Below are positions 9,426 to 18,851 of a stretch of DNA of 24,843 nt, one piece after another. The stretch comes from Gnetum montanum. Taxonomy: Eukaryota; Streptophyta; Gnetopsida; Gnetales; Gnetaceae. Below the pieces are notes generated by a model. The model was not told the DNA's origin, ran no database searches, and was given only the letters and a program-made list of their open reading frames with translations. Location of the stretch: NCBI GenBank assembly GCA_015680685.1, contig MNCI01020716.1, positions 19,812 through 44,654 of the forward strand. Direction: 5' to 3'. A program made the position numbers and the translations under genes. Numbering within the stretch: position 1 is the first letter of the stretch; each line of letters begins with the position of its first letter.

Positions 9426-9605
9426 CACATAGTATATTGTGGTCCCATTGCAGTCCTACATCACATAGTACACCATGATCCCATTACATCCTTGCATTGC
9501 ACGGTATACTATGACCCCATTACAACCCTACGTTGCATAGTACACAATAGCCCCATTGTGGCCCTATACTACACAGTACATTGGAATGCCATTGTAGCCA
9601 TATAG
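9426..9605 (+). repeat. 36-bp tandem array, five units, encoding 12-residue repeats
   Basis: Five back-to-back 36-bp units share CACATAGTAYAC and CCCATT with spacing kept exactly. Because 36 is a multiple of three, one plus-strand frame (from 9420) stays open through all five as a 12-residue repeat of the form HxxVxxxPIxxL. It lies about 150 nt after the TATA box, in the R/U5 part of the candidate LTR. No protein of this type is known to me, and the open frame may simply follow from the repeat length. Confidence 0.8.
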
Positions 9606-10188
9606 AACACTTCATGGTACATCACAGCAGCCAACTCAGCAGGCATAGTTCATCATGATGAGCATTAGACTTTAGAGCTTGACACCATCGAGAGTTTGAC
9701 TATGCTCCCACAACATCTATTGTACACTGAGCACCTTCTACTATGCTTCCATTTCGGGTGGTGTTCCATTTCTCTCTCCAAGTTTAGTATTTTCTTACAT
9801 TTTTCTTGCATCATTCCACACATTTTCACACATTGCCATGTTCTACTATACTTAGGTGATACTCTTCATAGGTTGACATCTTTGTTTTAGTTGAAACCCT
9901 TAGTTACACTTGCCCCCATTCCATTGCTATGATATACACTTAGTACTGCAAAACACGTCTTTAACACATAGCATTATTTTGCATTGTTTGCATTTACATT
10001 TTGGCTAAAAATGCCACCCCCAATTGCACCAACCACCTTGATTACAACTAGAAAAGTTCTTATTCGATCAACAAGATCATTTAGGGTGCTCCACCTCCAT
10101 TTTTCAACTAGGCCCTCATGTATAGGTAGGGTTAAGGCTATGTGTCTGTTGATCCCCCAGTGATTCTAGCCACTAACATTTTCGGTCA

Positions 10189-10569
10189 TTACAATTGAGA
10201 GATGTAATGAAGGTCAAACTCCATGGTTATGTCTTTTCATTTGGCTATGCAGCTACTCTCATAAATATTAATCATTATGGCTTTAAGCACATTATCTCTA
10301 CAAAGGATATTAACTTTTCTTGGAATAGGTAGTGTCTCCACTTCTTCAATGAGAAGACTAGTGCTAGACAATATTTCTCCACTTTAGTGTATTGGATTTC
10401 ATGGGAAACTAATGCATGGAAAAGATAGTACATTGGAATTTCTACTCCATCATCACGTTTTTGACAAAGTAGAGAGGTGATGGATGTGCTAGAGATGGTT
10501 AGGTAGATGTAAAAAGATATACCCTCTTTCAGAGGATAAACCATCAGTAGTTGTGTCAACTATTCTTTA
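10189..10569 (-). pseudogene. Element D RNase H
   Basis: RNase H would remove the RNA strand during reverse transcription. The frame 10559-10275 reads FYIYLTISSTSITSLLCQKR, then DGVEIPMYYLFHALVSHEI, YTKVEKYCLALVFSLKKWRH. These match the Ty3/gypsy RNase H order LYLxIS..., VQxPxYYxSxAL, YxxxEKxxLALVxxxxxxRxY. A one-base shift near 10290 then gives CRDNVLKAIMINIYESSCIAK and MEFDLHYISQL, equivalent to the ALKxxL...G.xAxWxxxLxEFDxxYxPxK tail. The frame is lost at about 10189, where element C sequence starts. Confidence 0.7.
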
Positions 10570-11865
10570 AGGTTTTCAAGGGCCTCCTAACATTGAGCTA
10601 TCCACTCACAGTGAACCCCTTTCTTAAGCAAGTGTTGCATGGATTATAATTTATCCATAAGCCTAGTGATAAACCTATGAATAAATTGCAATATTCCTTG
10701 CAATCCCAAAAGCTTCTTAATGTTTGTGGGCACTGCTAATTTGGATATGCCCTTAAACTTATTAGGATTAACTTGCATCCCCACTTTAGATGCTACAAAG
10801 CCAAACATCTTGTTGATCTTGACACTAAAAACACACTTCTTAGGATTGAGCCTAAGCTCATATTTGAAGCACTATTTAAGCCCGAGATCTAGGTTACTAG
10901 CATGGTCACTAGCCTCTTTGGACTTAACAACNTCACGAGATCTAGGTTACTAGCATGGTCACTAGCCTCTTTGGACTTAACAACTATGTCATTCACATAA
11001 TTGTTAAGAAAACTTAGCATGTAATCATTGAAGATATAAGTCAAGGCTCATTTATAAGTTGCTCCTACATTCTTAAGGTCAAAGGACATCATATTATAGA
11101 AAATGGTCCCCCAAGGGGTCATGAAGGTCATGCTAAGTTTTTGCTCTAGGTTAATCCTATTTTGGTTCTATCCTGAGGACTCATCCATAAAGGAAAATAA
11201 ACCATTCTAGGTTGTGGTATTGATAAGCTAATCAATACTAGGAAACAAAAAGTAATAGTTTCTTTATTTAGATCTTGGAAATCGATGCAAATACAAATAC
11301 TCCTATTTTTCATAGGGACTACCAATATGTTCAAAATCCATGTAGTTGACAACCCTAATGAAACCAACTTGGTAAAGCTTTTACATCTAATCACAAACTA
11401 CCAAGCCCAAATAAGGTCTTATTTTATGTACTTTTTGCTTAATTGGACTAATGCTAGGGTTCAGCATAATGTTATACCGTACTAAGCATGGGTCTAGGCC
11501 TAGCATATCTTTGTATGACAAGGAAAAAGCCTTAATGTTGCCTTGTAGGACCTTGGTGATGTTTTGAACCTATTGAGGTTCTAGTGAGAAACTTAGTTTA
11601 AGGGCCTTCTACTCACCACTGTGTGTTGTTGTAGGAACCTCAACCAAATAATCTTCAATTATGTCATCTACCTGTAAGTCAATAGTTTTAACTAGGTTTT
11701 TAGGCCATTCTATGGGTTTCTCTATTAAGGCTATGAAGTTGATAAGATTCTTAGGCTTAAGATCTATGTAAGCAGGGTCAATATACCATTCTACAACACT
11801 GTGAGGCCCACTTAGGCTCAACGGTAGACTAATCATCTTCTAGGAACTCATACTTTGATCCTACA
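10570..11865 (-). pseudogene. Element D reverse transcriptase
   Basis: The RT would copy element RNA into DNA. Minus-strand reading, with stops and frame shifts, gives GSKYEFLEDD near 11865, the pre-RT segment with KPIEWPKNLVKTIDLQVDD (11609-11836 frame), and AFSLSYKDMLGLDPCLVRY at about 11480-11535. Then come KLYQVGFIRVV, SICICIDFQDLNKET (in the 11146-11394 frame), MTPWGTIFYNMMSFDLKN, and the catalytic box YVNDIVVKSK at about 10978-11001. The thumb follows with GLQGILQFIHRFI. The catalytic box should read YVDD, so one Asp is now Asn (AAT at 10993-10991), consistent with a G-to-A change. SYKDMxGLDP and DIVVKSK point to the Tat branch. A 53-bp artefactual or real duplication with an N lies inside (10883-10984). 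Confidence 0.75.
10883..10984. repeat. Exact 49-bp duplication around an ambiguous base
   Basis: The 49 bases at 10883-10931 recur without a change at 10936-10984, separated by NTCA, with N at 10932. In element D this segment encodes VVKSKEASDHASNLDL of RT, needed once only. The 53-bp step would shift the frame. Exactness in a neighbourhood of old, decayed DNA and the presence of N suggest overlapping contig ends that were not merged. Confidence 0.8.
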
Positions 11866-11984
11866 TGTTAAACAAAACCATTTTAAGTGGCAGCTAGGTA
11901 AAAACTAATAATCAATGTTAAAATGTTATAAAATCATGCAAATACATTCTATTCAAGTGCAAACAAGGTCATCCAAGGCTATAA
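11866..11984 (-). other. Element D spacer upstream of RT, intron-like
   Basis: On the minus strand this is T-rich, lacks open frames and ends GTTTAACATGTAG at 11866, just before GATCAAAG begins the coding stretch. It looks like a 3' splice site ahead of RT. Ogre/Tat elements are known to have an intron before RT, but no donor can be identified here. It should continue at 24117. Confidence 0.35.
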
Positions 11985-11989
11985 ATAAG
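11985..11989 (+). repeat. Left target-site duplication of element E (ATAAG)
   Basis: ATAAG lies immediately before the TG of the 5' LTR and matches ATAAG at 24112-24116 immediately after the CA of the 3' LTR. Five bases is the usual length for Ty3/gypsy integration. Confidence 0.85.
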
Positions 11990-12815
11990 TGATGAAGTGC
12001 ATTTTTCATTTGCTTCAATAGCGGGTACTTGACGTTGGGGCCCTGAGGCGATGTCAGGTATCCAATGTTATGGGATATATGCTAGCCTATAAATATAGTG
12101 CTCAGGCTCATGATTTCTAGTCTAATTTTCATATTTTTTAGGTAGAGTAAAGAAGCTCTTGTAATTTGTTTTCTCCAAAGTTCGAATATTTTTTGAATGC
12201 TCATAAAAGGAGTCTATGTATGTATAGATCTTTGTTCAAACACTGATGTACCTAAGTGAAGTAGTATGATAAGAATAAAAACAAACTCTTTTGACAATCC
12301 TTGTAGCATTGAGAATAGATTAATGTTTATTCTAATGCACTTTACTTTAATGAATTTGAATTAAGCAATTAATTTCCAGTTATTAATGAGCATAAGCATG
12401 ACCACTTCAAGCATACGTATAGTACTTGGTAACCCAACAACACTTAATGTTCGGTAGTCCAGTAGCACTATATGTGTTCAAGATGTGTTCAAGAAAGTGG
12501 GATGCATACTTGTGTTAAGCTAGATAGGTAGCAAATGAATTAGATCTTAAGTTACTCTACTTTTCATTCTTGTTGCAGGTGATTAAACTTATAAAACATA
12601 AAATAAGAAAAATAATGTACATCAATTACACTTAAATCATACACTTAAACTTCACAAGTGTAGTTGGGAAGACAAAAAATGTTCTCAATGCCCACTTAAC
12701 TTCCTACAGGAACTAGTGTACTAGAGAACTCTAAGTCCATAGAATTCAATCAGATTGCATGTAATTACCTTTGTGATTTGTATGGTTGGTCATAGGGGTA
12801 CCTCATCGCTCAACA
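11990..12815 (+). repeat. Element E 5' LTR
   Basis: This 826-bp LTR starts TGATGAAGTGC and ends CTCAACA. It is colinear with 23269-24111. A TATA box lies at 12088-12095, and AATAAA-like sequence at about 12269-12280. Compared with the 3' LTR it lacks one repeat unit of about 27 bp near the start and has an extra 11-bp repeat (GTGTTCAAGAT, about 12474-12484). Confidence 0.85.
12088..12095 (+). promoter_or_regulatory. TATA box of the element E 5' LTR
   Basis: TATAAATA lies about 100 nt into the LTR. The 3' LTR has a changed TATAATTA at 23395-23402. A short U3 with the promoter close to the LTR start is unusual but clear from the alignment. Confidence 0.5.
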
Positions 12816-12836
12816 TTGGCATCATTCCAAGGGACC
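12816..12836 (+). other. Element E primer binding site, decayed tRNA-Asp type
   Basis: TTGGCATCATTCCAAGGG directly follows the LTR end. It matches the tRNA-Asp-type PBS used by Athila elements (TTGGCGCCGTTGCCGGGG) with most differences explained as C-to-T or G-to-A decay at CpG or CNG sites (GCGCCG to GCATCA). Confidence 0.65.
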
Positions 12837-12976
12837 TTTTGGTTGTTTCATGCATTATCTAGGATTTAGTGAAAATCATTCAAAATCATTAGAAAAAACC
12901 TTAGAGTCATATCATATTTTACAATTACTACAACAAAATTTACAAGCATACTATGTTTTTTCTTATCTAATCAAAA
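12837..12976 (+). other. Element E 5' untranslated leader
   Basis: This AT-rich leader lies between the PBS and the first gag ATG at 12977 (CAAAAATGTC). I see no open frame or repeat in it. Confidence 0.5.
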
Positions 12977-14838
12977 ATGTCTTCTTCTCATAGGAATGCT
13001 TCTTCACCCAAGTCTAAAAAAGTTCATTAGCAGGTGCCTTAATAATATTGAATTGTATATGCTCATCCTAATGAGTATGTACCAAATTTCACCTTCATCC
13101 TAAATCAAGATGAACAACTATGGTGGAGTAACATGAAGGGTAACATTATATTATCACCTGATCGATCCATTCCTAAAGTGATCCATCAAATGCTTGTATG
13201 ATAGGGTCTCTAGGAATGTCATGCTAAGTATATTATGCAAGATACTAATGCTAGGGATGATCATTCCATTGAAGCAGAATGTGTATGAGATCAACAACTA
13301 GAACAATGCTATGAATTTGTGAAGGAAAAAGGAATTAATGATTCTCCATTATTGCTATACAAAAATGATGATGGAGAAACCTTCTCTAGGGGTTTTCCAT
13401 TCAGTGAAATTCCTCTCTTTGACTTTGGTAGAGGAGGTAAAAACTAGAAATTGTAGTCTACAATTCACAATCTTGATTTTGGTAAGAATAAATCAAACAA
13501 CAAACAAGGATTTGAAGGAGAAAATCAAGGTAGGGATGTGGAAAAGAAACTAGATCATGATCATGATCACAATCACCGAAGAGGTGGTAGCAAGTACTAT
13601 GATGGTGCTAGTCCTTATTCCTCTTCTACTTCAACATCTTCTTCTTCTTCTTTTGGCTCTAACTATGATTGCAAGATGCGGGATCATGATGGAGGTGACC
13701 AAAATGACCAATGGGATAGAAATGATTAAAGGGACCATTAGGAAAGGCAAGATTAATGGCATAAACATTCAAGAGAGGTACATCACCATGAATGAAGGGT
13801 TAGTATATGGCATCATAGACACCATGATCATGGCCTTGATGAGCCTTTTCTTACTACTCAAAGTGTGCTTAATATTAAAGAGGCAGTATGAATTCCAACA
13901 AGGCATGTGAAGGATAGTCAGATCAAAAGGCTAGATATGAATAATATTTCTCAATTCAAAGGGGGATATAACTTTGATCCATAGAATCATCTCCAAGATT
14001 TTCAAGATGCATGTGCCTTGTATAATATAGAAAATAAATAGCAAAAACTTAAGTTGTTTCCAAGGACACTCATCAAGGAAGCAAAGAACTGGTACCAGTT
14101 CTTAGAGCTACAATCTATCAGATGATGTAGTACCATGCTTGAATTATTTAATGATAAATATCAAATGTACTCTAGAGTGCCCAATTTTGAGAAGGTAAAT
14201 CCAAGGATGAAAATAAAGAGCACATGAAACCTTGGATGTTGCAATCGATCGATATTATTCCTTGATGAACAAATGTCCTAGCCATGATTATTCTTAACTA
14301 GATCAACTTTGCCACATTGTAGATGGACTTTGATCAGAAATGAGGAGAACCCTTGGTATCTATGCCCAAGGATGATTGTAAAAATTAAGTTCCTATTAAA
14401 TACAAAGACTAATTGAGGATGTAGCTAAAGAGAAGGGTGAATTAAGAAAAATAGAAAGTGTAGAAGAATATAACTGTGATCCTTCCATTCATAAGAGGGA
14501 GGTTCAATTCTATGACAATGAGGAAGAATCTGCACTTGATGAGGTGGTGGATAGGAAAACCTTGCCACTCCAAAAATTTTAATCTAAACTTATAGCCAAG
14601 GCTAATTAGTTATGGAACTCCATGGATAGCAAATTTTAAGTTGTCCTAAAAATTTCTGAAGAGTCTAAAGAACAAGGTAGTGATCGTAAGTGTAGAAGAT
14701 GCAAGGAAGTTGAATTTGCCTATTACAAAGGTAAGGACAAGATTGTTGTGATAGAAGAGGGTGTGGAAAGTAAATCAGATGATGATGGTGGATGTAACAT
14801 CTATAAGTATGAACATCCTAAGGGATGTTATTCTATAG
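12977..14838 (+). pseudogene. gag: Element E gag, decayed
   Basis: Gag would form the particle. The frame starts MSSSHRNASSPKSKKVH and is broken by many stops. An N-terminal part runs to about 13330. A partly open stretch (about 13340-13730) contains IPLFDFGRGG and a hydrophilic His/Asp/Ser-rich low-complexity segment (HDHDHNHRRGGSKYYDGAS, then a poly-Ser run from TCT/TTC repeats). The gag core lies at about 13955-14170: QFKGGYNFDP, HLQDFQDACALYNIE, LKLFPRTLIKEAKNWYQFL, then LELFNDKYQMYSRV, matching LKLFxxSLxxxAKxWYxxL...FxxKY. A late acidic part reads SDDDGGCNIYKYEHPKGC up to LTR B. No clear CCHC knuckle remains. Frame 13557-13910 is a shadow. Confidence 0.75.
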
Positions 14839-16578
14839 TGTCACATTTATAGGAGTCTAGTGAAACACCACTAATTTCGGCCTAGCACTTTGAAATGAGG
14901 ATGACCCAAGCCCTCCTCGACATTCTAGAGGTAAAATTTGGCTAAGGCATGGAGATCACACCCATCTTGCCCAAGGTAGGTTTCTCACACTATCAAAACT
15001 AGCTTGCCCTAGCGTAACAAAATCCAAACAATGTCAAAATCAAGTCAAAAGGTGAAGGGCATGCCCTGGGCATGCTATGGTCACACTGCAGGTTGCCCCC
15101 AACATGACCAAATCTCAAAGCCTTCAAATCAAGTCAAAACAATCATATTTCCAAAGGAGAAAATCATCCTCAGGCTCACCATCGACAACCTCTAGACTTT
15201 AGCCTCCATAATCTCCAAAATTTAAGTAAAAAATTACAAGTTATCACAAGTGTTTGTAGGTGACGCTGCAGGTCACATTGTGGTCACGCTGCAGCGTCAG
15301 TGCAGTGTGACCTGCCAAAAAGGGCTCAAGAACAACACACATCAACCTTATTTTTCAACCTCCAGATCACACATAAGTATGCAACAGTTACACTTCAAGA
15401 ATCAAGCTTTGAAATTCAGATATCGGTGTCAAAACGTGTCTTTTGCCCCACTCATGTTGAACGTGAATATAGCGTGAGTGTAGCGTATGCTAGACACTGG
15501 GACACTAGATGCTGGGGCACACATGTTGAAGAAAAATGTTGGGTGTGAATGCAGCATGAGCATGTTGAAGCTCAAATCAATACAAGCTGAAGCCTACATC
15601 CATTCATGCTGGAAGCTCTGGTGGAATAGAACCACCTCAAGTAGCCACGAAACCCTTCAGATCAACATCCTACAGTAGTCGATTCAGGGATCAAGAAGTT
15701 TCAAGCGAGCCAAAGTCAATCCATTTGATTTTCTTTGCAAATTTTCTTCATTTGTGAGCATGTCGAGCCCTCACAATCTAAATTGTATGTACTCCCATGG
15801 GCTTGAGTAACCCATGAATTGTAAAATGCAATGTAGCTGGTCGAGAACGTACCTTGCCAACACACATCCAACTCATGCACAGCTGTCCATCGGACACATG
15901 TCATGAGATTTTCTTTCCCCTCATCTCCCAGCCATTGATTCCATTGTTGAATTTCACACCTGAACTCAACCCATCCCTATAAATACCCTATCAATTTGCA
16001 TGAATCAGGGTTGGCGATGGGAGACATTGGCAATTCTGAGAACATATAGAAAACCAGCAATCCTTGGGTGCTCAGCACACTCTACATCACTTCACATCAT
16101 CACCTCACATCACATCACCCTAGGGCTAGGAGTTTGACCTACCATCCACATGTGCAGCTACGCTTTGAATGGTGCATACCTTTTTTTTAAGTAATGCAAT
16201 TTAGTTTGCTTTTCCAACCAACCATTATTACCATTTACTAGTTTATGTTCTATTCATGTTCTGCTTACATTTAGTTTATGTTCTACTTATTTTCTATTTA
16301 TGATCCTGTTTACATTCCATTCGCAATACACTGCATATATTTATATTTACATTTTATGTGCATTGTTCATAGTTTAAGATACGATAACCCCAACGCAAGC
16401 CATAGTTTATGCTCGAGGAAGTCCTTATTTGATTTATGTGTAGACCATCCAAGCCACTCTACCTTCGTTCCCTTTTCTAGTTTGCCCTTAAGAGAAGGTA
16501 GGGTCAGTTGTGCATGCCCAACGATCTTTCGGTGTCTATTTCCCTTCCAGCCTTACACCGATGATTTAGGTCAGTACA
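14839..16578 (+). mobile_element. LTR B: solo or truncated LTR of the element A family, inside element E
   Basis: This plus-strand LTR of about 1.74 kb lies in element E between gag and PR-side sequence. Its start (GGAGTCTA, ACACCACTAATTT), middle and end (CCTTACACCGATGATTTAGG, then GTCAGTACA) match LTR A on the opposite strand. It has no PBS after its end and no internal region, so it is a solo or truncated copy. It lacks the 23-bp and 28-bp arrays of LTR A. The precise left end is uncertain (14826 or 14839). GGGATGT occurs at 14822-14828 and again at 16582-16588, but it is not flush with TG...CA ends, so I do not call a target-site duplication. Confidence 0.75.
15978..15985 (+). promoter_or_regulatory. 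TATA box of LTR B
   Basis: TATAAATA in CATCCCTATAAATACCC, at the same relative position as in LTR A and with the same flanks as in the element C block. An LTR promoter inside element E could in principle give plus-strand transcripts through the pol remnants. Confidence 0.6.
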
Positions 16579-17150
16579 TCTGGGATGTATGCTTTGAATC
16601 CATGACTAAAATGAAGGTAGACATCCAAAAGATTACCTTATCCTCAAGGTAATTTTAGGTAGTTCCACTAGAAACAATGATATTATCCAAGTGGAGCTCC
16701 ACCATAACCATATGAGCAGTATTAACAATGGTAGAAACCAAAATCATAGGCACTAGCACCACCAAGGTAGCAATACCCTTACAGACAACTTGATCCATAT
16801 GGGTACTATATTCAAAAACCCCTATTTCCACATGACCTCTCTAGTCATGTTTCTATTTTTCAATCTCACTACCATGCTTCTAATTATTATCAATCTCATT
16901 CTCCACATGAACGAAGGGATGCTAGCTTTTATCCTTATCCTCTTGTTGTTCCTACACATGTTCCTCTTTCAATCACATAGCTACCACCTACTCCATTTAT
17001 GTAGGGTAAACTACTAGCTCAACCATAAAAATGTAATTCTACTAGGGTTTTTAATCTCCAATTAGTTCAACAATTAGATGGATCAAATACTTTCTCAAAG
17101 AAAAGACCTTTCTTTAAATCTTACAGTCCACCTAAGACCTCAATTACACT
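16579..17150 (+). pseudogene. Element E sequence between gag and protease, Tyr/Pro/Ser-rich
   Basis: After LTR B a plus-strand frame with stops reads as a low-complexity Tyr/Pro/Gln/His/Ser segment (for example PHDLSSHVSIFQSHYHASNYY at about 16825-16890, then SHSPHERRDASFYPYP). This would be the gag C-terminal or linker region of E, cut in two by LTR B. I see no CCHC motif. The 16790-17017 frame is a shadow of it. Confidence 0.4.
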
Positions 17151-17151
17151 T

Positions 17152-17691
17152 ATGGTTCACAATCCTATTCCTCCATCTTTCTCTTTATCAAATACTTTTG
17201 AGTTTCCTTCAAACAAAAATCTACCTAGGATCCATACTCTGATGCTTACTCACATTGTATCTAATTGGATGCACGCTAAAAACCTTACCAAGAAATTAGC
17301 CAATCTTGAAAGTCCTCTCATTTATTTGCAGATTGTTGGAAATGAACCGTGTAAAGCTCTTTTCAACTCAGGTTCTAGTGTTAATTTAATTTCTCATGAG
17401 ATGTACACTACATGAAACTTGTCTCCTCTCAAGAAGAGAAATATTAGATTAGAATTGGTAGACTAGTCCATCACTATTTGATTGGGACTAGTGGAAGAGA
17501 TTTTGATCACTATCTATGGGTGGTCTTATCTTGCTAATTTCCTAGTAATCAAGGTGAAGAACTACAAACGAGATTTACCAATCATCATGGAAAGGGCATG
17601 GCTTAGCACTATTGATGTAAGTATGGGCATCAGAGATCTTTCCCTAGAAATATCCAAAGAAAATGCATTCGAAAAGATTGAGCAGAACTAA
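17152..17691 (+). pseudogene. Element E aspartic protease
   Basis: PR would cleave the gag-pol polyprotein. The first part (17152-17415) reads LESPLIYLQIVGNEPCKALF then NSGSSVNLISHEMY, the retropepsin flap and active site. The active-site DSG is now NSG (AAC at 17365-17367), a G-to-A change that removes the catalytic Asp. A frame break follows near 17416. The second part (17482-17691) reads EEILITIYGWSYLANFLVI, then IIMERAWLSTIDVSMG and SLEIS, equivalent to the LGRPFLxTxxAxIDVxxGxLxLxI tail. The spacing from gag and to the RT fits an Athila-like order. Inactive. Confidence 0.75.
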
Positions 17692-18009
17692 GTTTCATGC
17701 ATTGTGTATAGTGATATAGGGTGCAATTGTGTGTAGAAGATCTAGGTCATGAAACAAACATCTATCTTTTCATGCAATAGTATGCACCAGAAGAAAAAAT
17801 TCAAAGGTGCCTATATGTAGTAGCCACAAAATTAGAAGGCACCGAGTGGCTAACCACTAATTCTAAAAGTAGCACACTTTGCATAGAACTAACTGAGAGC
17901 TTGACATGCACATATGTCATAGGCATGGATGAACTAGAACAAGTTTATTACTAACTCTTTGATGATACTTACTGGGAAGAGATGGAAATTCCTAAAAATT
18001 TTAAGAGCC
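17692..18009 (+). other. Element E linker between protease and RT
   Basis: The sequence has no recognisable domain and many stops in all frames. The last part, ending near 18009, leads into a conserved pre-RT motif, so the linker corresponds to the variable PR-RT spacer. Confidence 0.45.
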
Positions 18010-18851
18010 CCTTGAACTAAAAATGTTACCGGCCAAAATGGAATATGTGTTTTTAAAAAATGGAATGATGTTCATAATTAATGCAAATCTTGCTCTAGAG
18101 CAAAAAAGATGTTATTGAAGGTTGTTAAAAATGGTTCGTGGCTTTTTCTTAGTCATATCCTGAACTCATAGGGATTGATCCTAGGATATGCCAGCATCAT
18201 ATCTACACTAATCTAACCATAAAGCCAAAATGATAGCCACAAAGGTGATTGAATCCCAAACTAAAGAAAATCATCAAGCAAGAAATTGAACAACTCCTCA
18301 AGGTAGGATTCATTTATCCCATTGTAGATAGTGAGTGGGTTATTCTAATCATGATTGTGCTAGAGAAAGGAGGTAAATGTCAAGTCTACATCGATTTTTA
18401 GCTACTGAATATGGCAACATTCAAGGACCATTTTCCATTGCCATTTATTGATCAAGTGCTAGACACAATATCTAGGCATTTCTACTACAATTATCTAGAT
18501 GGCTATAGTGGCTATAGACAAATTCAAATTGCACTATAGGACCAAGAAAAGACAACATTCATGAGTCCTTGGGGGACTTTTTCATATCACAAGATGCCTT
18601 TTGATCTATGCAATGCTCCTGCTACATTCCAATGCTTGGTTCTAAGCATTTTTCAATAGCACATCGAAAGTGCTATGGAAATATTCATGGATGACTTCTC
18701 CACTTATGGAGCTACATTTGAGCAAGCCCTAAACCACCTTGAGCAAGTGCTAAAATGATGTGTTGAAACCAACTTACGGCTCAATTGGTAAAAAGGTCAC
18801 CTAATGGTCCAAGACATTATATTGTGGCACAAAATATCACAAGTACGAATT
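18010..18851 (+). pseudogene. Element E reverse transcriptase, fingers and palm
   Basis: Reading starts ELKMLPAKMEYVFL, a pre-RT motif of the Athila group. LKKIIKQEIEQLLKVGFIYP then SEWV follow, then GGKCQVYIDF, FKDHFPLPFIDQVLD, YNYLDGYSGYRQIQI and FMSPWGTFSYHKMPFDLCN, APATFQCLVLSIF. The catalytic box is FMDDFSTYG with the Asp-Asp pair kept at 18690-18695, followed by FEQALNHLEQVLK and CVETNLRLNW. FMDDFS(V/T)YG with this surrounding order is typical of Athila/Tat RTs. Stops occur after YIDF, IAL, SIFQ, LK and LNW. The thumb is in the duplicated block that follows. Confidence 0.85.

Larger units (their letters stand above)
4213..10188 (+). mobile_element. Element C: plus-strand Tat-like element with gag and protease but no visible RT
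   Basis: Element C includes a decayed gag (about 4260-5140), a gag tail and protease (about 5780-6520), about 2 kb of non-coding sequence with an A-rich block (8040-8165), a candidate polypurine tract (8503-8512) and an LTR-like block with a TATA box. Its left part is missing because LTR A abuts it at 4213. Its right end is placed near 10188, where minus-strand RNase H of element D begins. No RT, RNase H or INT of this element is visible between 6520 and 8500. It was therefore deleted or belonged to a gag-only non-autonomous class. End positions are approximate and no target-site duplication was found. Confidence 0.55.
8513..10188 (+). mobile_element. Element C LTR-like block (candidate 3' LTR)
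   Basis: This block of about 1.7 kb follows a polypurine tract, contains tandem-like units before a TATA box at 9273-9280 and a repeat array after it, and stops where element D RNase H resumes (about 10189, after GGTCA). These are LTR features, but no second copy is in the window and no TG start is preserved, so the boundaries are provisional. A polyadenylation-like T-rich and CATT-rich stretch fills 9690-10000. Confidence 0.45.
10189..11984 (-). mobile_element. Element D: minus-strand Ty3/gypsy Tat-like pol fragment
   Basis: This is the oldest layer of the nest. On the minus strand it runs from a T-rich spacer (11984-11866) through the RT and into RNase H, which ends at about 10189 where element C begins. 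INT and the 3' LTR would lie left of the window, beyond element C. The 5' half should continue right of element E, from 24117 (same minus-strand direction). The ATAAG at 11985-11989 and 24112-24116 marks the target duplicated when E inserted. Confidence 0.65.

Noticed and set aside
9426-9605. CRISPR-like array
   Set aside because: Units are contiguous 36-bp tandem repeats with no unique spacers, in plant retroelement DNA.
13557-13910. 117-codon plus-strand frame with hydrophobic Leu/Ile runs, membrane-protein-like
   Set aside because: It is a shadow frame of the His/Asp/Ser-rich gag segment (TTC repeats read as Leu).
15250-15678. Three overlapping frames in LTR B
   Set aside because: Located in U3 of LTR B, not conserved as frames in LTR A, and upstream of the TATA box.
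14839-16578. LTR B as the 3' LTR of element A
   Set aside because: It is in inverse orientation to LTR A and lies inside element E, so the two are separate insertions.
16278-16652. 124-codon plus-strand frame
   Set aside because: It starts within LTR B and runs over its end into element E. Matching LTR A sequence is non-coding.
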